Source of the DNA: Vibrio madracius
Lineage (GTDB): Bacteria; Pseudomonadota; Gammaproteobacteria; Enterobacterales; Vibrionaceae
Length of the DNA: 7,343 nt
Assembly (NCBI GenBank): GCA_000695745.1
Contig: ASHK01000849.1
Coordinates: forward strand, 1 to 7,343
Direction: 5' to 3'
Shown here: positions 1-6,275 of the stretch, in pieces
Position numbering within the stretch: position 1 is the first letter of the stretch
How the letters are laid out: every line of letters begins with the position of its first letter
Made by a program: the position numbers and the translations under genes
The notes under the pieces: generated by a model
Databases searched by the model: none
What the model saw: the letters and a program-made list of their open reading frames with translations, nothing else
What the model was told of the DNA's origin: nothing

Positions 1-96
1 GTTCGTACGCTTGAGGAAAATGATATTCGAGGCATTGTTGCTAAAGCGATGCAAGCGGCCGTGACCCGCGCTGAAGAAATGGAAAAACTGTTTTAA
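1..96 (+). CDS. proC: Pyrroline-5-carboxylate reductase, C-terminal end (partial)
   Basis: The reading frame is open from the first base and stops at TAA 94-96, leaving the last 31 residues of a protein whose start lies outside the window. The end of the peptide (AVTRAEEMEKLF) resembles the C-terminal helix of ProC as I recall it from Vibrio. ProC reduces pyrroline-5-carboxylate to proline with NAD(P)H, the last step of proline synthesis, in the cytoplasm. In Vibrio proC lies just upstream of yggT, and here yggT follows after 31 bases on the same strand. No active-site residues fall within this fragment. The call rests on a short tail plus context, so the identity is likely but not certain. 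Confidence 0.8.
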   Translation, partial: VRTLEENDIRGIVAKAMQAAVTRAEEMEKLF

Positions 97-127
97 TCCC
101 AACAATGATAACTCGTAAGGGCTAGTT

Positions 128-685
128 ATGAATTCAATGAGTTTCTTGGTTTCGACCTTGTTTGATCTCTACATTATGGTCGTGATTTTGCGTATTTGGC
201 TACAGGCAGCACGCGCAGATTTCTACAACCCGTTTTCACAGTTTATTGTGAAAGCCACCCAACCTGTAGTTGCGCCACTAAGACGAATGATTCCGTCTAT
301 TGGCGCCATTGATATGGCGACGTTACTGTTTGCTTACGTTCTTTGTGTTGGTAAATACGTGGCTTTGGTGCTGATTGCTTCTGGTGGCAACTTTAGCTTC
401 GGTGCTGACTTCTTGTTCTTAGGTTTGCTTTCTCTGATCAAAGCGGCAGGTGGTTTGTTATTCTGGGTACTACTCATTCGTGCAATCTTAAGCTGGGTCA
501 GCCAAGGTCGCAGTCCGATCGAGTACGTATTCCATCAATTGACAGAACCTATGCTGGCACCAATTCGCCGAATTATTCCTGCGATGGGTGGGTTTGATTT
601 GAGTGTGTTAGTGCTATTTATTGTGCTGCAGTTTGCTAATTTCCTAATGGGCGATCTTATTGGTCCAATTTGGTACCGACTTTAA
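128..685 (+). CDS. yggT: YggT family integral membrane protein
   Basis: This is a 185-residue hydrophobic protein of the YGGT family (PF02325). It contains two copies of the domain. The first has [14 protein letters not shown] at about residues 49-62 and the second has [14 protein letters not shown] at about 144-157. Each is preceded by a membrane helix with an Arg-rich start (LRIWLQ near 21-26, IRAILSW near 117-123) and followed by another hydrophobic stretch, giving four or more membrane segments in the inner membrane. The function is not firmly established; family members have been linked to osmotic or ion stress and, in plants, to thylakoid organisation. The start is ATG 128, with a good TAAGGG ribosome site at 116-121 six bases upstream. 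The stop TAA (683-685) shares its last A with the ATG of yggU, so the two are probably translationally coupled. Confidence 0.93.
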   Translation: MNSMSFLVSTLFDLYIMVVILRIWLQAARADFYNPFSQFIVKATQPVVAPLRRMIPSIGAIDMATLLFAYVLCVGKYVALVLIASGGNFSFGADFLFLGLLSLIKAAGGLLFWVLLIRAILSWVSQGRSPIEYVFHQLTEPMLAPIRRIIPAMGGFDLSVLVLFIVLQFANFLMGDLIGPIWYRL

Positions 686-972
686 TGTCAGCCGTAAAAC
701 GGGATGGAGAAGACCTTATTCTTCATATTTATGTTCAACCTAAAGCCAGTCGAGACAAGTTGGTGGGTGAGCATGGAGAAGAGTTTAAGGTGGCGATTAC
801 CGCCCCTCCTGTTGACGGTAAAGCCAATGCGCATTTGAGCAAGTATCTTGCAAAACAATTTAAAGTCGCAAAGGGACAAGTGTTGATTGAGAAAGGTGAG
901 CTTGGAAGGCATAAGCAACTTCGAATAGTTTCACCGACACTGATTCCCAAGGAATTTATGGCCCTCTTATGA
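685..972 (+). CDS. yggU: DUF167 family protein YggU
   Basis: This is a 95-residue protein of the DUF167/YggU family, very close in length to E. coli YggU (96). Family hallmarks are visible: YVQPKASRD near residues 17-25, [13 protein letters not shown] in the middle and the basic motif GELGRHKQ in the C-terminal third. The molecular function is unknown; known structures show a small alpha/beta fold. I chose ATG 685 rather than ATG 670. The 685 start gives an N-terminus (MSAV) like the E. coli protein and overlaps the yggT stop by one base (TAATG), a typical coupled arrangement. The 670 start would overlap yggT by 16 bases and add five unconserved residues. The 3' end of the gene lies inside a hairpin followed by five T residues. 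Confidence 0.93.
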   Translation: MSAVKRDGEDLILHIYVQPKASRDKLVGEHGEEFKVAITAPPVDGKANAHLSKYLAKQFKVAKGQVLIEKGELGRHKQLRIVSPTLIPKEFMALL

Positions 973-980
973 GGGTTTTT
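962..980 (+). terminator. Hairpin plus T-run at the yggU stop codon
   Basis: CCCTC (962-966) and GAGGG (971-975) form a perfect five-base-pair stem around the loop TTAT, followed at once by five T residues (976-980). A G-U pair (961/976) could extend it. The stop codon TGA (970-972) lies inside the structure, and the hairpin ends only 15 bases before the ribosome site-start pair of the next gene. It has the shape of a weak intrinsic terminator or attenuator inside the operon. The stem is short, so termination would be partial at best, and a ribosome finishing yggU would cover it. Confidence 0.5.
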
Positions 981-983
981 CAA

Positions 984-988
984 AGGAG
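984..988 (+). promoter_or_regulatory. Strong ribosome binding site of the DUF4426 gene
   Basis: AGGAG lies seven bases before ATG 996, within a longer AAAGGAG match to the anti-Shine-Dalgarno sequence. It decides the start of the next gene against the in-frame ATG at 969, which has no such site and would put nine charged residues before the signal peptide. Confidence 0.8.
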
Positions 989-995
989 AAGAATA

Positions 996-1427
996 ATGAA
1001 AAAATGGTTATTGTTGATTTCGGCATTGATGGTGAGTGGATTGGCTCAAGCTGAACAGTTCAAAACAATCAAAGATGCAGAAGTACATTATGTGGTGTTC
1101 AACTCGACGTTTATGACGCCACAAGTGGCGCGTAGCTACGGTTTGAAGCGGAATGAGTTTGTTGCAACAGTGAACATCAGTGTTCTTGACCGCTCAAGCG
1201 CAGGCAAGCCTGCCATGCCAGTATCGATAAAAGGCAATGCTAAAAACCTTATTGGTCAAACCAAAACGCTCGAGTTTAAAGAAATTAAGGAAGGAGATGC
1301 GATATACTACTTGGCTCAATTTCCTATCGTGAACGAAGAGCAATACCGATTCACGATTGATATTGATGCTGGAAACAAAGGTCGCGGTCCTATTACCTTT
1401 AGCCAGAAATTGTATGTAGAACCTTAA
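996..1427 (+). CDS. DUF4426 family exported protein
   Basis: This is a 143-residue protein with a clear Sec signal peptide: MKK, a hydrophobic core at about residues 4-16, and an AQA cleavage motif ending at residue 19. The mature part should be periplasmic or outer-membrane associated; there is no lipobox cysteine. The rest (VHYVVFNSTFMTPQVA, then a YGLKR segment and a TVNISVLD strand) fits the DUF4426 family, which as I recall sits next to rdgB and hemW in Vibrio and Pseudomonas. Its function is unknown. The pattern suggests a small beta-rich domain ending in FSQKLYVEP. The start is ATG 996, fixed by the strong AGGAG site and the signal peptide. The stop codon is at the centre of a 14-base perfect palindrome. 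The gene is intact and about the usual length for the family. Confidence 0.88.
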   Translation: MKKWLLLISALMVSGLAQAEQFKTIKDAEVHYVVFNSTFMTPQVARSYGLKRNEFVATVNISVLDRSSAGKPAMPVSIKGNAKNLIGQTKTLEFKEIKEGDAIYYLAQFPIVNEEQYRFTIDIDAGNKGRGPITFSQKLYVEP

Positions 1428-1432
1428 GGTTC
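1419..1432 (+). repeat. 14-base perfect palindrome centred on the DUF4426 stop codon
   Basis: GAACCTTAAGGTTC reads the same on both strands. In RNA it would give a five-base-pair stem (GAACC/GGTTC) with a TTAA loop holding most of the stop codon. No T-run follows, so it is not a normal intrinsic terminator. It could slow decay or ribosomes, or be chance. Confidence 0.45.
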
Positions 1433-1475
1433 CAATAAATACCAACGCGTAAGCTTACTAACTCGAGAGAATCCC

Positions 1476-2077
1476 ATGAGCAAAAAAATCGTACTTGCAA
1501 CCGGCAATCAAGGCAAAGTGAAAGAGATGGCTGACTTGCTGTCTGATTTTGGTTTTGAAGTCCATGCCCAAAATGAATTCAATGTCTCAGAAGTGGCTGA
1601 AACGGGTACCACATTCATCGAGAATGCCATCATTAAGGCCAGACATGCTGCTCAAGAAACGGGACTAGCTGCGATTGCGGATGACTCTGGGTTAGAAGTC
1701 GATTATCTAAAAGGCGCGCCGGGTATTTACTCTGCTCGTTACTCTGGAGAAGGCGCGACGGACAAGCGCAATATAGATAAGGTACTAGAAGAGTTGTCAG
1801 GGTGCCTGAAGCGCAAAGAACCGCACGTTTTCACTGCGTGTTGGTGCTAATGCGTCACGCTGCTGATCCTACGCCGATAGTTTGCCATGGTAAATGGGAA
1901 GGCCGTATCCTGACTGAGCCAAGCGGTGACAATGGTTTTGGTTATGATCCGATTTTCTTTGTGCCTGAAGACAACTGTGCGTCTGCGGACCTAGAACCAG
2001 CACGTAAAAAGCAGCTATCACACCGAGGTAAGGCATTAAAAGAGCTTTTCGCAACGATTCAGGCGCAAGGTCTTTAA
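1476..2077 (+). pseudogene. rdgB: Frameshifted XTP/dITP pyrophosphatase RdgB
   Basis: RdgB hydrolyses dITP, XTP and dXTP to monophosphates and keeps deaminated purines out of DNA. Here it lies in two frames. Bases 1476-1850 give a good N-terminal part (LATGN near residues 7-11, FIENA near 47-51, ADDSGL near 68-73, GAPGIYSAR near 80-88), then 15 unrelated residues and a TAA. The C-terminal part continues from about 1802 in the -1 frame ([32 protein letters not shown]) to TAA 2077. One extra base in the GGG at 1800-1802 (for example GGGG) would restore a 200-residue protein, against 197 in E. coli. The catalytic and substrate residues are split between the halves, so neither should work alone. 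A ribosome site GAGAG lies about seven bases before ATG 1476. The false stop overlaps an in-frame ATG of the second half (TAATG, 1848-1852), so some reinitiation is possible. Either a real mutation or a sequencing error in a G-run would explain it. Confidence 0.93.
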
Positions 2078-2078
2078 G

Positions 2079-3248
2079 ATGAAACAACCTCCTGTGTTAG
2101 TGCCGCCGCCGCTGAGTCTCTATATCCATATTCCTTGGTGTGTACAAAAATGTCCATATTGTGACTTTAACTCGCATGCTCAAAAGGGAGATATTCCCCA
2201 ACAAGCGTACATCACGGCGTTACTTGAGGATTTAGATACTGATATTGGTCAATATCAGTTGGCATCAGATACTCGCCCAATTCATTCGATTTTTATTGGT
2301 GGTGGTACACCAAGTTTAATCGCGCCAGAATACATTAAGCAGTTGCTTGATGGAGTAAGGGATCGTATTCCATTTCGTGATGACATAGAAATCACCATGG
2401 AGGCCAATCCAGGAACGATCGAAGCCGCTCGATTTGAGCAGTACCGAGTCGCAGGCGTTACGCGCATCTCTATTGGTGTGCAAAGCTTTCAGCAAACCAA
2501 ACTAGAGCGCTTGGGACGAATTCATGGCGAAAGTGAAGCGGTCAATGCGGCTAAGTTGGCCCATGAAATTGGGCTAAAGAGCTTCAATTTGGATCTGATG
2601 CATGGATTACCAGATCAATCTATTGATGATGCATTGAGTGATCTTAAGCAGGCGATTGAATTGGCACCGCCACATCTTTCATGGTATCAACTTACCATAG
2701 AGCCAAATACCCTGTTCTATTCAAAGCCGCCTACACTTCCGGATGAAGATGACCTGTGGGATATCTTTGAACAAGGACATCAAATGCTGGTGGAGGCTGG
2801 CTATCAGCAGTATGAGATTTCCGGCTACAGTAAACCAGGCTTTCAATGTCAGCATAACTTAAACTACTGGCGCTTTGGTGACTACCTCGGTATTGGCTGC
2901 GGCGCTCACGGAAAACTGAGCTTTGCCGATGGGCGTATTGTGCGCACGACTAAGGTGAAACATCCACGCGGTTACCTCAATATGTTGAAACCATATTTAG
3001 ACTCCCAGACCGAAGTGGCTCCGGAAGACCGTCCATTTGAGTTCTTTATGAATCGCTTTAGATTGTTGGAACCGTGCAACAAGAGGGATTTTATTGATCT
3101 AACGGGATTGAGTCTGGAGACAATAGAGCAACCATTAAACATAGCTCTGCAAAAGGGTTATCTGGTGGATGAGAACAATAGTTGGAGAGTGACAGAAAAA
3201 GGTAAGCTCTTCTTAAACGACCTGTTAGAGTTGTTTGTCGCTATTTAG
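2079..3248 (+). CDS. hemW: Heme chaperone HemW (radical SAM protein)
   Basis: This is a 389-residue protein slightly longer than E. coli HemW (378). The radical-SAM cluster motif CVQKCPYC gives Cys21, Cys25 and Cys28. The position after it is Phe30, not the fourth Cys of coproporphyrinogen dehydrogenase HemN, so this is HemW rather than HemN. Other motifs are GGGTPS (74-79), MEANPGT (107-113), GVQSF (133-137), DLMHGLPDQ (172-180), the HemW-type HNLNYW (259-264) and GIGCGAHG (271-278). The C-terminal winged-helix-like part is complete. HemW binds heme and a [4Fe-4S] cluster and hands heme to membrane hemoproteins such as respiratory enzymes; older annotations wrongly call it an oxygen-independent coproporphyrinogen oxidase. 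ATG 2079 follows the rdgB stop by one base, with CAAGG at 2066-2070 as ribosome site. Translation probably depends on ribosomes finishing rdgB, so the rdgB frameshift might also affect it. Confidence 0.95.
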   Translation: MKQPPVLVPPPLSLYIHIPWCVQKCPYCDFNSHAQKGDIPQQAYITALLEDLDTDIGQYQLASDTRPIHSIFIGGGTPSLIAPEYIKQLLDGVRDRIPFRDDIEITMEANPGTIEAARFEQYRVAGVTRISIGVQSFQQTKLERLGRIHGESEAVNAAKLAHEIGLKSFNLDLMHGLPDQSIDDALSDLKQAIELAPPHLSWYQLTIEPNTLFYSKPPTLPDEDDLWDIFEQGHQMLVEAGYQQYEISGYSKPGFQCQHNLNYWRFGDYLGIGCGAHGKLSFADGRIVRTTKVKHPRGYLNMLKPYLDSQTEVAPEDRPFEFFMNRFRLLEPCNKRDFIDLTGLSLETIEQPLNIALQKGYLVDENNSWRVTEKGKLFLNDLLELFVAI

Positions 3249-3279
3249 TTGTCAGCCGAATCCTTCTAGGATTTATAAA
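3249..3279 (+). promoter_or_regulatory. Possible promoter with inverted repeat upstream of the LTA-synthase-like gene
   Basis: TTGTCA (3249-3254, five of six to the -35 consensus) and TATAAA (3274-3279, five of six to the -10 consensus) are 19 bases apart, which is longer than ideal. Further TATTAT/TATATT boxes lie at 3283-3291. Between the two elements is the perfect inverted repeat AATCCT-TCT-AGGATT (3259-3273), placed where a repressor could act; it could instead be a weak end signal for hemW. The 55-base gap is much more AT-rich than its surroundings. The evidence is suggestive only. Confidence 0.3.
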
Positions 3280-3293
3280 CATTATTATATTAA

Positions 3294-3298
3294 GAGGG
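3294..3298 (+). promoter_or_regulatory. Ribosome binding site of the LTA-synthase-like gene
   Basis: GAGGG lies five bases before ATG 3304. It supports this start over an upstream in-frame codon at 3235 that would overlap the end of hemW and add 23 polar, unconserved residues before the first membrane helix. Confidence 0.75.
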
Positions 3299-3303
3299 TA
3301 AGC

Positions 3304-5166
3304 ATGTTTATTTCTTTAATGAAAATAATTTCATTAATTTTCATTAGTGCATTTGTATCCAAAGCCGTATTTATTGGTTGGTATGAATTTGATTTTACCT
3401 CAACAAGTATTGTCGACTTTATCTATTCTTTAGCATGGGGAATACGATTCGATCTTACGGTTTCCTTTATGCTTACGGCATTGGGTTTTTTATTCATTAC
3501 GCCCTTTTATCGATTTAAGAACTTTTACCAATATCTCTATGCTTTCGGGCTTAGCTTTAGTGTTTTAGGTGTGGTTTTCTCGACCATGGCTGATGCAATA
3601 TATATGAGTCAGGCTAGCCGTCATATCACAATGGATATTAGTTTGGGCAAAGGGATGGAGCTTGAATTGGCAAGTACAGCAATCATTCAGTATCCATGGT
3701 TGTTCCTTGGCGCGACTCTGATTTCATTGTTCTTCATTACTATTATTGTTAAGCGTAAGTTCAAACTAGAGTTTTACTCTAAATGGTACAAGAACCTATT
3801 GTGTGGGATTCTATTTGTCGCCTCTTCGGTATTTGTGATTAGAGGTGGTTTTAATGATCATCCACAAAGCCCTATGAGTGTCTATAAAATTGGTGATGCA
3901 GATTTAGCTCGAGTAGCTTGGAGTGCGCCATATGCAATGACTTATTACGGTTTTATTAGTAAGGAAAATATAGCGTATCGATGGACACCAGTCCAAACTG
4001 AAACACAAATGCTAGAGCTGCAGAAAAAAGTCAAAACATCCTTTGAAAGTGATGTCAGTGAGTTGCAAGAACTAGACATTATAATGGTGTTATTAGAAAG
4101 CTGGGCTGCTGTAGACATGGCGGGTTATGGCGCTGAGGTTGATGCGACACCTTATTTTGATAGTTTGCGTAAATCCTCTTTAACCACGTCATCGTTTTAT
4201 TCTAATGGATTTCGCACCGTTGAGGGTATCTTTGCGACTATGTGCTCAATGCCAAATCCCATAGGCAGCTCAGTAGCGGGTACTGATTTGATGGCAAGGC
4301 AATACCAATGTTTACCACAAATGCTCAAAGATAAAGGATGGGAGACCACTATTATTCAAGGCAGTGGTCAAGGGATTGTCGGTTCTTTTTCACAATCATT
4401 AGGATTTGAAAACTCTTATGGGAAATTTGATTTTCCTGACAGTAGTTTTGCAACAAACTACTGGGGCTATATGGACGATGGCATCTATGACTTTGCTCTT
4501 CGCCAACTCGACTCTAAAAGCACTCATCCCAAGTTTATGGTGATCAACACTGGTACGACTCACGACAGTTTCCTACCGTCTGAAAGCGATTATGTTTTTG
4601 GTAGTGCTACTCCAGATGAGCGTCGTCGCAGTACCGTGCATCATGCTGATCAAGCTTTAGAACGCTTTGTCACTGAAATAGAAAGTAAAGTAAGCAAACC
4701 GACGTTAATTATCCTGGTGGCAGATCATACGGCCATTGGGGCTAAAAATGATTTGCGTCATGTCTCAATTCCGTTTTTGATGCGTGGTGTTAATATTGAT
4801 GTCCCAGTGCTCAATAAACCGGTCGCGGCATCGCATCGTGATATAGCACCAACAATACTTGATATCATGGGCGGCAAGGCATCTTGGTTCTCTGGACATA
4901 GCCTGTTATCAGAAGACTATAAAGAAGGGGCGAACTTTTCGGTCAATAATGAATTCTTCTGGATAGCGAATCATCTTTTAATGAGAATTAACGCTCAGAA
5001 TGGAAATTTAGAGAGCTGCGCACAGATCTCTGAAAATACAACCGATTTAGAACCAGTACATTGCGATTTAGCTGATAAGAGTGTTCAAGAACAATATGAG
5101 AACGGAATCAATTACATGTTGTATAGTCAGCAGCACTTGTTTGAAGGAACAACGATGGCGTATTAG
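3304..5166 (+). CDS. LTA synthase / OpgB-like membrane phosphotransferase (sulfatase fold)
   Basis: This is a 620-residue protein of the alkaline phosphatase superfamily (PF00884 sulfatase domain). Five hydrophobic helices are visible at about residues 2-24, 43-68, 74-97, 131-149 and 164-180, followed by a periplasmic catalytic domain from about 255. By comparison with LtaS the metal and catalytic residues are Glu265 in MVLLES, the nucleophile Thr305 in NGFRTVEG, His420 in TGTTHDSF and Asp474-His475 in LVADHT; all are present. Relatives transfer phosphoglycerol from phosphatidylglycerol (LtaS, OpgB) or phosphoethanolamine, or act in envelope homeostasis (PbgA/YejM). In a Gram-negative cell the likely targets are periplasmic glucans or other envelope glycans; the exact substrate cannot be read from sequence. 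The gene follows hemW by 55 bases and converges on glsB. The AT-rich 5' part partly reflects Phe/Ile-rich helices. It appears to be an addition to the usual hemW-glsB junction. The family call is firm, the function open. Confidence 0.9.
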   Translation: MFISLMKIISLIFISAFVSKAVFIGWYEFDFTSTSIVDFIYSLAWGIRFDLTVSFMLTALGFLFITPFYRFKNFYQYLYAFGLSFSVLGVVFSTMADAIYMSQASRHITMDISLGKGMELELASTAIIQYPWLFLGATLISLFFITIIVKRKFKLEFYSKWYKNLLCGILFVASSVFVIRGGFNDHPQSPMSVYKIGDADLARVAWSAPYAMTYYGFISKENIAYRWTPVQTETQMLELQKKVKTSFESDVSELQELDIIMVLLESWAAVDMAGYGAEVDATPYFDSLRKSSLTTSSFYSNGFRTVEGIFATMCSMPNPIGSSVAGTDLMARQYQCLPQMLKDKGWETTIIQGSGQGIVGSFSQSLGFENSYGKFDFPDSSFATNYWGYMDDGIYDFALRQLDSKSTHPKFMVINTGTTHDSFLPSESDYVFGSATPDERRRSTVHHADQALERFVTEIESKVSKPTLIILVADHTAIGAKNDLRHVSIPFLMRGVNIDVPVLNKPVAASHRDIAPTILDIMGGKASWFSGHSLLSEDYKEGANFSVNNEFFWIANHLLMRINAQNGNLESCAQISENTTDLEPVHCDLADKSVQEQYENGINYMLYSQQHLFEGTTMAY

Positions 5167-5179
5167 CGCTAAGAAGCGC
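5163..5179 (+). repeat. Small hairpin at the stop of the LTA-synthase-like gene
   Basis: GCGCT (5166-5170) and AGCGC (5175-5179) form a five-base-pair stem with an AAGA loop, beginning in the last base of the TAG stop. The first bases also form the ten-base palindrome TTAGCGCTAA (5163-5172). No T-run follows, so it is at best a weak or factor-assisted 3' end signal. Confidence 0.35.
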
Positions 5180-5212
5180 ACTATTACCATGCCTATCCTA
5201 GTGTAATTGACT

Positions 5213-5247
5213 AATGGTCCTTATCTTACTAAAAGAGTAAGGCCATT
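5213..5247. terminator. Possible bidirectional terminator between convergent genes
   Basis: CTTACT (5225-5230) and AGTAAG (5236-5241) pair perfectly around a five-base loop. The flanking AATGG (5213-5217) and CCATT (5243-5247) can close an outer stem, with seven unpaired bases on one side and one on the other. An alternative pairing is CCTTA with TAAGG. It lies between two convergent genes, where a shared terminator is expected, but there is no clear T-run on either strand and the stem is AT-rich, so confidence is low. Confidence 0.35.
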
Positions 5248-5271
5248 CATAATACAGATCTGAATTGAGAA

Positions 5272-6192
5272 CTAAAAAATAGAACGACCAATTCGCTGCG
5301 ATAACATTTCTAGGGCTCGGGTACCTGCGAGTGAGTTTCCAGATTTATCCAGCTCAGGAGACCAAACTGCGATCGTCATTTCACCCGGCACGATGGCAAT
5401 GATCCCTCCGCCAACCCCAGATTTTCCTGGCATTCCGACCCGGTAAGCAAATTCTCCCGCACCGTCATAAAGGCCGCATGTCGCCAATAGAGCATTCAAT
5501 TGTTTGGTTTGAGTAGGCGTAATGATCTGCTTCTTGGTGTTAACAGACTGCCCCTTGTTAGCCAAATAACTAAAGGTCTTAGCCAAGTCAACGCAGCTCA
5601 TTTTCAATGCACAAGCGTGGAAATAGTTATTGAGAACAGGAATAACATCATTATCGAAGTTGCCAAATGAGCGCATGAGATAAGCAATAGCCGCATTGCG
5701 ATCACTGTGCATCATCTCTGAAGCCGCAACGATCTTATCGTAGACGATGTGACTATCGCCGGAAAGCGTCCTAACAAACTCCAATAGACGCTGTCTAGGT
5801 GCGGATAAGCGGCTTTGTAGCAAATCAGCGACCACGATAGCGCCAGCATTAATAAATGGGTTTCTTGGGATACCCTGTTCCATTTCTAGCTGGATAAGTG
5901 AGTTAAAGGCTTGGCCTGATGGCTCTTTGCCGACTCGTTGCCAAATTTCTTCTGGTTTATACAGCATCATCGCTAAGGTCAAACTCAGTGCCTTAGAAAT
6001 AGACTGAATGGAAAACGATTCTTCTGCGTCGCCAGCTGTAATTACTTCGCCATCATTGGTGTAAACCGCAATACCTAGCTTGTTGTTAGGTACTTTAGCT
6101 AGTGCAGGGATGTAGTCTGCAACTTTTCCTTGCCCAATCAGTGGTTTTACTTCACTAAGGATCGTGGAAAGGATCTGTTTGGTTGGTCTCAT
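5272..6192 (-). CDS. glsB: Glutaminase
   Basis: This is a 306-residue cytoplasmic enzyme that hydrolyses glutamine to glutamate and ammonia, matching bacterial glutaminase B (E. coli YneH, 308 residues). The serine-dependent active site is intact: the SxxK motif is Ser64-Ile-Ser-Lys67 in [11 protein letters not shown]. Substrate-binding positions known from the family are seen as Asn115 (NPFINAGA), Glu159, Asn166 (RNAA), Tyr190 (NNYF), Tyr242 (LYDGAG) and Val260 in the glycine-rich GKSGVGGGI. It has no ankyrin or STAS extension, as expected for the short bacterial form. ATG 6192 has GGGAG (6203-6207) ten bases upstream. The gene follows trmB on the same strand after 83 bases, but an intrinsic terminator lies in that gap only 27 bases ahead of the start, so it may depend on readthrough. 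In some bacteria glutaminase supports acid resistance through ammonia; nothing here shows such regulation. Confidence 0.96.
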   Translation of the reverse strand: MRPTKQILSTILSEVKPLIGQGKVADYIPALAKVPNNKLGIAVYTNDGEVITAGDAEESFSIQSISKALSLTLAMMLYKPEEIWQRVGKEPSGQAFNSLIQLEMEQGIPRNPFINAGAIVVADLLQSRLSAPRQRLLEFVRTLSGDSHIVYDKIVAASEMMHSDRNAAIAYLMRSFGNFDNDVIPVLNNYFHACALKMSCVDLAKTFSYLANKGQSVNTKKQIITPTQTKQLNALLATCGLYDGAGEFAYRVGMPGKSGVGGGIIAIVPGEMTIAVWSPELDKSGNSLAGTRALEMLSQRIGRSIF

Positions 6193-6202
6193 GTTTGGTG
6201 TT

Positions 6203-6207
6203 CTCCC
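6203..6207 (-). promoter_or_regulatory. Ribosome binding site of glsB
   Basis: GGGAG on the minus strand lies ten bases before the ATG at 6192. It sits 12 bases past the T-run of the upstream terminator hairpin, so transcripts carrying it must have read through or begun very close by. Confidence 0.65.
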
Positions 6208-6219
6208 AATGAGGGCGTC

Positions 6220-6245
6220 AAAAAAGCCAACAGAGAGTTGCTTTT
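6220..6245 (-). terminator. Rho-independent terminator between trmB and glsB
   Basis: Read on the minus strand, AAAAGCAAC (6245-6237) pairs with GTTGGCTTTT (ending at 6222) around the loop TCTCT (6236-6232), with one bulged base. It ends in a run of six T residues (6225-6220). Stem, loop and T-run fit a standard intrinsic terminator for trmB transcripts, although the one-base bulge weakens the stem. On the plus strand only four T residues follow, so it should act mainly in the minus direction. Confidence 0.68.
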
Positions 6246-6275
6246 CGCGATTAGATTTCAGTTAGTAACCGAAAC

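Noticed and set aside
969..995. Upstream ATG start for the DUF4426 protein
   Set aside because: It would put nine mostly charged residues before a clear MKK signal peptide and has no ribosome site; ATG 996 has AGGAG.
1781..1847. Programmed -1 ribosomal frameshift to make full-length RdgB
   Set aside because: I see no canonical slippery heptamer in frame in the overlap and no obvious strong stimulatory stem; RdgB is normally a single continuous frame.
2282..2467. Minus-strand open frame inside hemW, and similar frames opposite yggU, rdgB, glsB and trmB
   Set aside because: They lie entirely over well-conserved genes, show no family motifs and have no ribosome sites; they are shadows of the real genes.
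2079..3248. Oxygen-independent coproporphyrinogen III oxidase (HemN)
   Set aside because: The cluster motif is CxxxCxxC followed by Asp-Phe, lacking the fourth Cys of HemN, and the HNxxYW motif is that of HemW.
3235..3303. Upstream in-frame extension of the LTA-synthase-like protein, starting inside hemW
   Set aside because: The start would be a TTG without a ribosome site. The extra 23 residues are polar and precede the first membrane helix, while ATG 3304 has GAGGG at good spacing.
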